NCBI GenBank assembly: GCA_977006965.1
Contig: OZ345372.1
Location: forward strand, 1,922,001 to 1,986,000
Source: Phymatolithon calcareum
Taxonomy: Eukaryota; Rhodophyta; Florideophyceae; Hapalidiales
Length of the DNA stretch: 64,000 bases
Direction: 5' to 3'
How positions within the stretch are numbered: the first letter of the stretch is position 1; each line of letters begins with the position of its first letter. A model generated the notes under the pieces. It was not told the origin of the DNA, did not search any database, and worked only from the letters and a program-made list of their open reading frames with translations. The translations under genes were made by a program, and so were the position numbers. Positions 1 through 9,064 of the stretch are shown here, piece by piece.

Positions 1-298
1 CAGGGTGCTAGACAAGAAGATTTTGGGCTTCTGGCACATAAGGAATTCGGGGTACGTTGCATCGGCACTGGAATTCGTACCAGGTTCGTTTGACGCCTGG
101 TATTCTAACCCTTTTTCGATTAACACCTTTTCAAAATCTTCTTTGTGCAGGTTCCGAAAGACGCCATATTCCTCATCAATGCTCAAAAGAAGAAGGTCCG
201 AGTGTTTCCACGGGAAACCTAGGCGATGTAAACCATGCACTTGGAAGGGGGAAGGAGTGGCAGGGGGATTTTGCTCCAACGTTCGGAAAAATTCCAGT
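1..298. other. window edge, no supported gene
   Basis: This stretch lies downstream of the coiled-coil gene, whose stop codon is at 299-301 on the minus strand. Only short overlapping frames are present, and none resembles a known family or continues convincingly past the window edge. It may hold the 3' untranslated region of that gene. Confidence 0.4.
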
Positions 299-2008
299 CT
301 AGGAGATCATGTTCAGTGCCCTGGAAACGCTAGAAAACGAAGCGATGCTTTCCTGCGCTGTGGCGTTCTGCAATTTAAAGCTCTGGCATATCGGCCTGGG
401 CATTTTTGTGGCCTTAAGATTTTCAAGTTCCCGTTGGGCAAGTGTAGCCGAAGTAATCAGACTGTTTTTCGAAAGCGAAGTCCCATCCACTAAAGGCCTT
501 AACGTTTTCGGATCTAGACGAACAACTTGCGAAGACGCCACGCTTCGTTTGCACAAAAGCGACGCGCTCCTTATGCCAGACCGTATGTCGGCCAGGTGGT
601 GCATCTCCTGTAGTTCAGATTCATGGGAGTGGAGGTCTGCCAAGAGGTGGGATACAAGTTCACCACGCGTTTGTTGAAGGCGCCTCTTGTGGTCATTCAA
701 AGCATGGTCGAGAATTGTCGCGTCAGACAAAGTCCTTCCCGTCACTGTAGGAGAAGCGCCATTTTCAGGGGACTGTTCTGAAGCATTCTTCATTTGCTGC
801 GCGGCAGAGGAGTCCATTGCGGCGAGTCTTAGCGCCGCCTGAGACAACTCATTCCGAAGGATCGTCATGTCACTTTCCTTCTGTTCCAGCGCACTATGTA
901 AATTGTCCGCATCCGCCTTTGCATGCAACGCGATTGCGAGACGTTCTTCAAAAACTTTGACCCGCACTTGAGCATCGTCCAATTCCTCTTCTCTTTTCTC
1001 GAGTCGAGTTTGGAAAATTTGAGCCTGATTCACGGCACTCTCAATAGCGCTATCAGACGCTTGTCTAGACAAGTCATTGGGACAGTTCGCGAGGTACTGC
1101 GAGATAAGATCTGAGATTGCATCCGTGAGAACTACTGACTTGTTGTCCGTTTCAGTCGATCGATATGCATGTGGCAGCGTATGCATAAGCGAATTTGCAG
1201 CTCTGTAAAGCAGATCGCATTGCAATTTCGTTAAATTTTGCAGCCTTGTGCCCGTCGAATCACCGCTTCGGAGTGTTTGACGTAACAGTCCTACTTGCCG
1301 CTCTATTCGAGCAACAGCAGTCAGCACTTTTTCCAGGTTTGCCTTCGCACTTTCCGGTAGCAATATCGCCCACATTCGCATCTTCTCTGCCCTCACCTTC
1401 GCATACTCGAGCGCTTCAACCACCATCTGCTTTCCCTGTCGCGGAAACTTTGAAACCGCTGCTGTTGCAGCAGCGCATTCGTCTGTCGTCCGTTGTGCGT
1501 GGAACAGCACACGCGTAATTGATCCCAATCGCACAAACGCCGCATCGCTCTTCGCAACAGGTCGCAGCACGGCATCGATGCATTCAAGCAGCGTACCGCA
1601 TCTGTCGCACCTGGCATCGAGAGGCGGAGGATTCAAAACCTGAACAGGATGCGACGGTTCCTGCAAGAGAGTAATTTGATCGCGAAGCGTTTGTTCAATT
1701 TGCATCGAGACAGCATTGAGCGCCTGGAGAGTGTCATTTTGTTTCGACTTTTCCGCGAGTTGAGCGCGCAATTGGATGAGTTCTACGGTCATTCTTTCGA
1801 TGCGCCTGTCCTTGCGCCGCGATGCATCGGAGAGTTCGTTAAAGGCACCGACGATATCGGTCACGCCGTTGAGCTTCTGGACAGTTTTCCGCCATCGAGA
1901 CGCATCGGCTGCATACTCCTCTGTTACTGCGGCCACCACCTCGGCTGCGGCAGTCAGGCTTTCATTCTCCGATTGCAGGGCCCGTATTTGCTCTTCTAAG
2001 CTGGGCAT
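299..2008 (-). CDS. coiled-coil protein of unknown function
   Basis: An intron-free 569-residue protein. The frame is open further upstream (to 2248), but the ATG at 2006-2008 is preferred because heptad-rich sequence starts there (MPSLEEQIRAL...), while the upstream extension has the mixed composition of untranslated DNA. Long helical, coiled-coil-prone blocks cover roughly residues 1-115 and 330-430. A CxxC pair (CDRCGTLLECID) lies near residues 133-136 and a Ser/Thr-rich stretch near 440-460. The Glu/Gln/Leu/Ala-rich make-up suggests a structural, scaffold or tethering role. No catalytic motif or family signature was recognised. The product could be a centrosome-, vesicle-tether- or transcription-related coiled-coil protein, but nothing in the sequence decides between these. 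The tRNA-Ala gene starts about 250 bases upstream of its start codon on the opposite strand. Confidence 0.75.
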   Translation of the reverse strand: MPSLEEQIRALQSENESLTAAAEVVAAVTEEYAADASRWRKTVQKLNGVTDIVGAFNELSDASRRKDRRIERMTVELIQLRAQLAEKSKQNDTLQALNAVSMQIEQTLRDQITLLQEPSHPVQVLNPPPLDARCDRCGTLLECIDAVLRPVAKSDAAFVRLGSITRVLFHAQRTTDECAAATAAVSKFPRQGKQMVVEALEYAKVRAEKMRMWAILLPESAKANLEKVLTAVARIERQVGLLRQTLRSGDSTGTRLQNLTKLQCDLLYRAANSLMHTLPHAYRSTETDNKSVVLTDAISDLISQYLANCPNDLSRQASDSAIESAVNQAQIFQTRLEKREEELDDAQVRVKVFEERLAIALHAKADADNLHSALEQKESDMTILRNELSQAALRLAAMDSSAAQQMKNASEQSPENGASPTVTGRTLSDATILDHALNDHKRRLQQTRGELVSHLLADLHSHESELQEMHHLADIRSGIRSASLLCKRSVASSQVVRLDPKTLRPLVDGTSLSKNSLITSATLAQRELENLKATKMPRPICQSFKLQNATAQESIASFSSVSRALNMIS

Positions 2009-2254
2009 GTGGCGAAAAGTTCGAGGAGGTTGTGAAGGTCTGTACGGATGAAGAGCAGAAGAATAGGACCGGGAATTATACAGCACAAAGAAAATATGAA
2101 CTGCGATGTGCTGCATAATATGCAGAACATAAAAGGGTGGGTTTTTGCGTCCCATTGGTGCATCCAAGCCCATGTGCACTAATGGGAATTGAAATTTTCT
2201 GCGAGGAAGATTGTACTTTAAAAACCATGGCGAACATCCGACCGTCACAAGAAC

Positions 2255-2339
2255 GGGCCATTGGCGCAGTGGCCGTCTACAATTCTAGCGCGTCCGTTTT
2301 GCATACGGAAGGTCGGGGGTTCAATCCCCCCATGGTCCA
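2255..2339 (+). tRNA. tRNA-Ala (UGC) with a 13-nt D-loop insert
   Basis: The cloverleaf can be built by eye. Acceptor stem 2255-2261 pairs with 2332-2338, including the G3-U70 wobble that is the alanine identity element; the discriminator is A2339. The anticodon arm is 2293-2297/2305-2309 with loop TTTGCAT, giving anticodon TGC. The T-arm is 2315-2319/2327-2331 with loop TTCAATC. The D-stem GCGC (2264-2267) pairs with GCGC (2288-2291). The D-loop is 20 nt. Removing 13 nt, CCGTCTACAATTC (2273-2285), leaves the canonical loop AGTGGTA and a standard 72-nt tRNA. The A box (TGGCGCAGTGG) and B box (GGTTCAATCCC) are intact. Introns at non-canonical positions, including the D-arm, are known in nuclear tRNAs of Cyanidioschyzon merolae. 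That the insert is a spliced intron here is inference. Confidence 0.9.
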
Positions 2340-2346
2340 ATGAATC

Positions 2347-2350
2347 TTTT
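2347..2350 (+). terminator. RNA polymerase III terminator
   Basis: A run of four T residues lies eight bases after the tRNA-Ala discriminator base, the usual position and form of a Pol III stop signal. Confidence 0.6.
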
Positions 2351-2990
2351 GCTTGGTGCATTCTTTGCTACCTATCGATCGCACGCATTCGGGTCGGCAC
2401 TTTGTCCACCGAACGCCTGAACTCACCTCCTTTACTGATGAGCCTGGCCAATCACAGGAAATGTATATCTGAAAAAGACATGGAGTTTTAACGAACATTT
2501 TAATGTTGTACATAGAAGAGTTCTTTTCTGAAAGAACTTGGGACTCATGGTCTTTTTTTCTGCTCTAAAAACAGAAAAAAGACCCCGAGTTCAGTTTTTC
2601 TCTGCATTTCCCACGTGATGACTGTATGCTCCATTGTCTTTACCCTCGCCCTCTTTCGAAAATGCTGAGCGGAATAAGAATTTTTTCATACAGCATTTCA
2701 CAATTGTCAATCCTCCTATCTTCGTCTCTGTCATTTCTTTAATGAAGTGCTAATAGAGCTCTTGCTAAAAGTTAGTTCACCATTTGAAAATGAACTGCAC
2801 ATATGGTGTATTTCTCTATCAAGCGACGTTGTCCTCTACAGCACTGATCATTTCTGCAGACAACGTCAACTATTCGGCCACAAATGGCATTCCCAAGCAG
2901 AAAAGTCGACCGGTTATATGACGTACAAATCAATCAGGCGCTCAAACAAGAGTGAACAAAACCTTCATCCTCATTTTGCACCAATAAAGT
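2351..2990. other. intergenic, with imperfect inverted repeat 2535-2593
   Basis: There is no gene between the tRNA and the RING-finger gene. An inverted repeat around 2549-2582 has arms GGTCTTTTTTTCTG and CAGAAAAAAGACC around a 9-base loop. It is flanked by outer complementary stretches (GAACTTGGG near 2536 and CCGAGTTC near 2584). A smaller hairpin, GTTCTTTTC/GAAAGAAC, precedes it near 2519-2537. It could be a terminator-like structure or a small foldback remnant. Confidence 0.5.
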
Positions 2991-3995
2991 TCACCGACGC
3001 GGATTGCTCGTCTCCGGACGTATACTAGTCTTACAACACGGACAGGTTTTGTTAACCTTAAGCCACCTGCTCACGCATTCGTCGTGAAATAAATGATTGC
3101 ACGGAAGTCTCTTAATTTCTTCTCCCTGTTCGTACTCCCCCAAGCAGATAGCGCACTTGTCTCTTTCCTCCGTTCGCGACGAAGGTCCAGCTCCACTTGA
3201 AGACGCGCCCCTATTCTCCTCATATTTTGAAGTGGGCAAGCTTGAAATCTCCTCATCCGTTGCACCCCTACTGACAGACCCCCTTCGCTCAATCATGTCG
3301 ATAAACTCTTCGTACGTAGTGGGATTTCCCTCTGCAAGACCAGGAAGCGACTCCATCATCTGACGAATAATGCCTGGAATTCCCTCCATATCCCCTCGAC
3401 CGTTGAGCATTTCGGCGAATATATCGCTAAACTCCGGTACCGGCCCGGAACCATTCGTCGGTCGTGTAAAAGTTGCACGAAAATGTGTCCGCGCACGATG
3501 CGGTCCCTGTTCGGGCTGTCGTCTGAATCTTTCGCGTGGATTTGACCCACGCGCACGTTCACCTCCGGTCGGCTGTCCGCCTTGTTCCGGCTCGCGACCG
3601 CCGGGACCATCAGGCCTGAAAACGCTTTGAAAGAAAAAGGAGGAGCCCGGCGGAGCATCGCTGTTTAGAAAGCTCTCCACGAAAGTTTCTAAATCCAAAG
3701 AGTCCGCACCTCCACGCGACCGTCCATTCGTTGGCGCACGACGTGCGCTGGGATTGTTGTAAGGACCATTGCGCGCTGCCATCTCCGCCATTCGCTGCTC
3801 CATGAGTCGCTGGATAGGGTCCGGGACTGCTGTACGGTCTGGAAGACGGGGGCCGCCTAGAGTGTTCAGAATTCTTTCCAACGCTGTTGTCGGTTCCATG
3901 CCAAATGGAGACCCGACGCCACCAAACTCTTCCTGCTGAAGCCGACGCGCCAACTCAGCGTCAGCTTCGATCTGTGCCTCATTGTGGCGACTCAT
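2991..3995 (-). CDS. RING-H2 E3 ubiquitin-protein ligase
   Basis: An intron-free 334-residue protein. The ATG at 3993-3995 is chosen because the segment upstream of it in the open frame is low-complexity, with GCGAATACC-like repeats at about 4058-4088. Near the N-terminus, AQIEADAELARRLQQEE resembles the acidic helical motif seen in RNF115/RNF126 and BIG BROTHER-type ligases. The middle is Gly/Arg/Pro-rich and probably disordered. The C-terminus (about 281-322) is a complete RING-H2 finger: C-x2-C-x14-C-x-H-x2-H-x2-C-x10-C-x2-C, with LPCNHLFHDECVSRW in the core. All eight zinc ligands are present. It should bind an E2 enzyme and transfer ubiquitin; the substrate cannot be told. It is divergent from NFU1, and the two starts are about 560 bases apart. 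Confidence 0.85.
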   Translation of the reverse strand: MSRHNEAQIEADAELARRLQQEEFGGVGSPFGMEPTTALERILNTLGGPRLPDRTAVPDPIQRLMEQRMAEMAARNGPYNNPSARRAPTNGRSRGGADSLDLETFVESFLNSDAPPGSSFFFQSVFRPDGPGGREPEQGGQPTGGERARGSNPRERFRRQPEQGPHRARTHFRATFTRPTNGSGPVPEFSDIFAEMLNGRGDMEGIPGIIRQMMESLPGLAEGNPTTYEEFIDMIERRGSVSRGATDEEISSLPTSKYEENRGASSSGAGPSSRTEERDKCAICLGEYEQGEEIKRLPCNHLFHDECVSRWLKVNKTCPCCKTSIRPETSNPRR

Positions 3996-4556
3996 GTTGA
4001 TGCGTCGCAGCTGAGGCGGGTCGAAAACTTGTGTCGGCTCCCAGACGAGCGACCGCAACTGCGCGAATACCGCGAACACCGCGAATACCTGTTCTTCCTC
4101 CTGTACCAGAGTTAGAAGGTCCTGCCATTCTGTTCGCCTCAAAAATCGATTGATATGTATGATACTTCGTCCAGGAAAAAGTGAGTAATTTTTTATTTTT
4201 GGACAGATCAGATATCTCAGATTCTAAGAAAACGAGATCTGTTTCATAATTTTTCCAGAAAGGGCTACACGACTATAGAAGTCTCCATATTCGTGAAAAT
4301 ATTCCACTTTTTTTCGACGCGAAAAAAAGAGTTTTCTAGAACTTTGTTACGACAATTTTGGGTCTGGATCTATAAAAGTATACTTTTACAGGAAAATTGA
4401 ACGCAAACAAAAAATAAGGCTCTAGTAAAGATCACGCACACAAACTTTGAATGCGCGCTCTATCATTGCTTCACGCTGCGGCATTGACCTGAACATCTCT
4501 GGGCTGCAGGCCGCTGTCCTCAGCGTCGCGCGTTCGCCGCATCACAGCCTCGCGCA
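3996..4556. promoter_or_regulatory. divergent intergenic region between the RING ligase and NFU1
   Basis: An AT-rich, homopolymer-rich spacer (about 4140-4400) separates two divergently transcribed genes and must carry both promoters. No clear TATA element or conserved box could be picked out. The RING reading frame stays open to 4142, so a longer RING protein cannot be excluded. Confidence 0.4.
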
Positions 4557-5297
4557 ATGCTACGCAATCTCTCGCGTTCTCTATGGGCTGCATCGGCGCG
4601 TGCAGCCCGGATGCAAATGCCGCATCGCACAATGTTCATCCAGACACAGACAACGCCCAATGCACATGCTGTGATGTTCATGCCTGGTCGCGAAGTACTA
4701 CCCGCAAGCGCGGGAACCGTGAACTTTCCAAGCATCCGGTCTGCCGCTCCCTCGCCACTGGCGCGAAAGCTCTTTGCTGTGGACGGGGTGCAGGGTGTAT
4801 TTTTCGGCAGTGATTTCGTAACAGTAACGAAAGACGACGCAATAGACTGGACCGTGGTACGACCTGAGATATTTGAGGTGATCATGGAATTTTTCACAGA
4901 CGGCACACAACCGGTCATCTCAGAGGGTGCCATCGAATTTCAGAGCGATACAGCCATCTCAGAGGACGATGATGAGGTCGTGGCGATGATCAAGGAACTT
5001 TTGGAAACGCGCGTGAAACCGGCGGTGGCTGAGGATGGCGGTAGTATTCTTTTTCGCGGATTTAACCCTGAGGATGGTATTGTGTCGTTGGAATTGCAGG
5101 GTGCTTGCAGTACGTGCTCGTCTAGTAGCATCACGCTTAAGAGTGGGGTTGAGAATATGCTCAGACATTATATCCCGGAGGTTAAGGGCGTGCAGGAGGT
5201 ACTTGGGCAATACGCTGATGCTGTGCAAAAAGCTAGCTCTAAGGCGTTGAGCGAGGTTGAGAAACGATTGGAAGAGGAGGGTGTGCTGCGGCCATAG
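4557..5297 (+). CDS. NFU1: NFU1 iron-sulfur cluster scaffold/carrier, mitochondrial
   Basis: A 246-residue intron-free protein that matches NFU1 along its length. The first ~30 residues are Arg/Ala/Ser-rich with few acids (MLRNLSRSLWAASARAARM), a mitochondrial presequence. The Nfu N-terminal domain follows (about 33-120, with LFAVDGVQGVFFGSDFVTVTK), then the NifU C-terminal domain (about 138-215) with VKPAVAEDGGSILF and the cluster-binding pair CSTC at Cys184 and Cys187. The family carries [4Fe-4S] clusters to lipoyl synthase and respiratory complexes in the mitochondrial matrix. A Lys/Glu-rich helix closes the protein. The stop is TAG. Confidence 0.93.
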   Translation: MLRNLSRSLWAASARAARMQMPHRTMFIQTQTTPNAHAVMFMPGREVLPASAGTVNFPSIRSAAPSPLARKLFAVDGVQGVFFGSDFVTVTKDDAIDWTVVRPEIFEVIMEFFTDGTQPVISEGAIEFQSDTAISEDDDEVVAMIKELLETRVKPAVAEDGGSILFRGFNPEDGIVSLELQGACSTCSSSSITLKSGVENMLRHYIPEVKGVQEVLGQYADAVQKASSKALSEVEKRLEEEGVLRP

Positions 5298-8014
5298 TTG
5301 TGAGAATTTTTGAGAGTTAAATTTTTTGCTTCTGGAAGTTGGTACTACAGTATACTAAGGTTGTGTGAGTGCGTTGTAGGTTGGCATCGAGCAGCTGAAC
5401 TGTACAAGATGTAGAAATAAAAGTAGCAATTGCTGTTGTTGATGGAAGCTTGAAAAGTTGGCAGACGGTTACAAAATTTAGGGCAGGGCAAAGAAGAAAA
5501 AACACTGTCTCACAGTAGTCGAGAGGAATATGAGCCCGATTTTCCGTTCCCTGTACGTTCAATTGCATCCTGTCGGGGCCGGGCGTCATGCCCGGCTACA
5601 TGCTAGCTGGAACAAAAAACCTCACCGAGTCGATTGATGGTGTCATGTGATCGACTGTCGAATATCATTGGATGAAGTGGAAATGGTAATGCCCAAACAT
5701 ATAGGCACTTCCCTGTGGTCGTTCTGTCCCTACAACGAACTGGTTTGAGATAGTCTAATATGAAGAATGTGGAATCAGGCAGCTTGGACAGCAGAATTTT
5801 CATGCAAGACGGGGTCCGCTCGCGATGTTAAAATCGCAGTTGACGCACTGCCATTTTCTGACTAGGGAACCCGTTTGCTCTCTTTCTCGTAAGCGGAAGA
5901 CCCCCGGCAGATGGTGTTCAATATTTGAGAATTCTTTCTTTATTACGGAAAGATCGCGCACGCGAAAGGTAAGCCTCGGAAACTGTTTGAAAACAGCTTT
6001 TCATTGTTCAGAAACTTGAGTACATATAGTGGTTTCTCTCGGCATCATTCCTCTTACAGTCTTGGAGCCCACTTGTCCAATAAACTTGCGTCTGGAGGCA
6101 GAGCGTCCACCACGGCGTAGCAATTTGAGAATTCATCTGGAGTAACGTTAAAGTTCTCGCACCTACGACAGTCACACGGAAATTGGTTCACACTATGGAA
6201 ATTTCCAAACGGATTCCGGCGCTGTGGTGAGGAAGAGCATGGATTTGTTGCGTAAATTTGTCGGCCCTTGCGGACATCATTTGGGCTCTGTCGCACGCAG
6301 CAGAATATTCTCCGCGAACGCCGTTCGAATCTTCTAATTGACTGGAGCGGAACTACGGGAGAGGTGACTGTATGGGACAAGCCCGTAGATGCACCGCAAG
6401 CTTTCGTTTGTTTTGAGGGCGGCCCAGGGCTTTATTGTCCAAAAGGTTGAGCTCGCTTTCCTCTCACAATTTTGTGGCAATAACATTTTTTATACGCGTT
6501 CAGTGGCCGGCAGAGATACGGTACTTGTTGCTTGGGCTCCTTGCGTACAGTATTTTCCAGTCTCCATAATCATGTACAGAAGGGGAAGTGAGACAGCCGT
6601 TGTCTTGTTGTTCAAAGCATTTACTGCAAGACGAGGTGGGCGTATTGAAGCAGTTATGCCCGACCAAGAGACATAAACGTACCGTATTGCGTTCTCTGGT
6701 CTACAAGGAAAATCATGATGAGATCCGCAAATGAAAAGCAGACTCGAAGTTGTTGCGAGTCACCCAACACCACGCATTTTGAATGGCATTTTCTCATCAA
6801 TGCTTTGCTCTGATTGACGATTTTGGGCGTAGTACACATACCCTCTAACTTAAAATTCAAGTTACTATAAAGACTTTGTTTTATGCATATTAGGTGAAGC
6901 TGCTCGAAGCATAATTCATTTCTTGAACATGTAACTGTAGGCGAAATGAAGCACAGTACTACTGTAGTTCTTCTTTTGGAGCACAGAACCTGCTCTCAAC
7001 AGCATATTCGAGTTGGCGACCTGATTGAGATGTTACTCTGACATGTGTAGCGTAAGTCAGTATGCTCCGTCTCGAGTTACATTTGCATTGTGGAAAGGCA
7101 ACAACGACTTTATGGTTTTCCTTGAATGTAGGACCGCAGATCTCGTGCAGCTTACATGATTCAGCGTGCACATATATAATTTATACATCCTGCTCCCTCC
7201 CTCAAGACACTACCAACTACTGTACAGTACTGTATCTCTGAAAGGAAAACAAACCAACGCAACATGGCCATACTATTGTATGATATGATACCGTCCTTTC
7301 GATTGGGAACGCGCGCCAGAAGCGTAACTGCTCATATCGCCGCTTTGCATCTCAAGTGGCCGCAGCGAAAACATCGCCAATAAACGCTGAGAATCAATTT
7401 CTCTTCTACAGGGGCCAATAGGATGTTTTCAACACGCCAACTCAGCTGAATCTCTGACATTGCTTCCACTGCGTCAGGCTGGCGACGAAGGCATGTCTTG
7501 CAAATGCAAAAAACTACCTAAAATAAGCGCAAATCACGCTCTTGTATGTATGGCACGTGTCGCCCCGCAGGTTCAACCCAACGCCACCAACAAGGCTTTG
7601 AAACAAGACTGATCTCCTTGCACAACAGTCGTGTCATAATACAAATCCTTAAATGACGATATAATTTCGAATAACACACTATTTGGGTACATTACGAGAA
7701 CTGACAATCCTGCACCATGATTGGTCGCCTATGCCAGATTATGGCATACCATTCCGATGGACGAATCAGATCGCTTCGTTCACTCTGCGTCGTGTAGTGT
7801 GATCATATCAACCGCGCGCACACAACACCCCGAAAGGATTACAAAAAAGTGCTCTGATGCTGCAGAAAAGGCCCTTTTCCATGCAGCACTTGTAGCTGAG
7901 CGAATCGCGAACAGCAGAGACCCTATTTGGGCTGACCACACCTGACGGCCTACGATCACCGAAAGTTGCAAGGGTAGGCCTACAACGCAAGCTCAACTTC
8001 CCCCCCCACTCGTC
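5298..8014. other. 2.7-kb intergenic region, no supported gene
   Basis: Only short frames are present. Two minus-strand stretches look mildly protein-like, a 66-residue frame at 5603-5803 and the C-terminal part of a frame ending at 6054 (with CDCRRC), but neither has a recognisable motif or a long open context. They could be worn transposon pieces. The region is AT-rich from about 6680 to 7260, and a polypyrimidine/C-rich tract near 8000 precedes the next gene. Confidence 0.4.
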
Positions 8015-9064
8015 ATGAATAACTTCGGTACCGACCCTCTCACCACTACCCCCACTCGTCGGGAAGACTCTCGTCGCGCCGCGCATTATGCCGATGAAGT
8101 AAGTCTCTCCCTCCCTCCCCCTACCACGAGAACCTCGTGTACTGTGACTTGCACTCCATTTCCACACCTTGTCGACCCGAACGCAGTTCAGAACAGGACA
8201 TGCCGGGGGAATCCTACACGTCACGCTTGTGTATCCGTCTCGATGTTTCCCCACTTCCTACTCTCCATCCCAGAACTGACATTTTGTACTCACCACCCTC
8301 TTGCGACCGCCTGCTACAGTTCCATGTCTACCAAAAACCGCGTCTGAATGGTACTGGCACTACCAAGCGTGCGAGCTGCAACCATTGCAACGGCGACTGG
8401 GCGTAAGTCACCCTTCTTGCTTGCTTGCTTGTTTGCTTGCAACTTTCTCCATTCCCATATCATTACTAACACCTGCACCGCCGTCGTCATGAACAGATAT
8501 AATGAAACCCGTCTGAAGCACCACATAATCGACCCATTTCGCGGCTGCCGCAAAATTCCACAGGCTGTCCGGGACCGAATTCGCAATGCCGATCAGCGCG
8601 CCTCACCTGTCGTCCATTCCGCACACGCCGTTCTGCCGCCCGCGAAGCGCAAACGCGAGTCGCTGCCGTGTCCCACCGGCGCCACAACGACCAACACCGC
8701 CGCCCTGGCGGCCGCGCAGACGGCTGTCGGCGTCAATCAAGCAGCAGACCTGGAGCAACATGCCGTGCCGGTACCGTCCATCCATCAGCCGGAGACGGGC
8801 GAGGCGCGGTCGTCGGTGCAACTTCGGGTGAGTGTGGAGTTTTCGGTGAGTTCTGGTGGATTGTTGCGCGCTACTTGGATTGTCGCGGAAATGATACAGG
8901 AATTTCATCGCGATGTTGTCGTAGTTAGTTTGGTGCCGTCTGCTGATGAGGATACTTTCAATATTTGGATTGGGGGAAAGGTTGTGTGGTCAAGGGCTCC
9001 GGGACATCCGCTACCAGACTTTGATCATCTGAGACCGCTTGTACGTGCGCATGTTGTGTGTTGA
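8015..9064 (+). CDS. BED-type zinc finger protein with a selenoprotein-W-like (Rdx) domain, three exons
   Basis: Model: exons 8015-8098, 8320-8402 and 8497-9064, giving 244 residues. Intron 1 is GTAAGT...CTACAG. Intron 2 is GTAAGT...AACAG with a perfect TACTAAC branch site at 8464-8470 and a (TTGC)n tract. Both junctions keep frame. Exons 2-3 together build a BED/hAT-type zinc finger, CNHC followed by TRLKHH and a further Cys. A Pro/Ala-rich linker follows. The last ~75 residues match the SelW/SelT/SelH (Rdx) fold: GGLLRATWIVAEMIQEF, then VVVVSLVP, then GGKVVWSR, then PLPDFDHLR. Where family members have CxxC or CxxU after the first strand, this protein has SVSS, so both redox cysteines are missing. 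A DNA-binding finger fused to a dead thioredoxin-like domain is unusual. The fusion depends on the intron model. Confidence 0.65.

Noticed and set aside
299-2008. Dynactin p150/dynein-related identity for the coiled-coil protein
   Set aside because: Only generic coiled-coil character is visible; there is no CAP-Gly domain or conserved dynactin text, and red algae are thought to lack dynein.
7561-7620. A second tRNA suggested by GGTTCAACCC
   Set aside because: No matching acceptor, D-arm or anticodon arm could be built around it.
8348-8496. An N-terminal hydrophobic (signal-like) region in the long frame at 8348
   Set aside because: It starts within exon 2 in another phase and runs through the intron with the TACTAAC branch site; the spliced zinc-finger model explains the sequence better.
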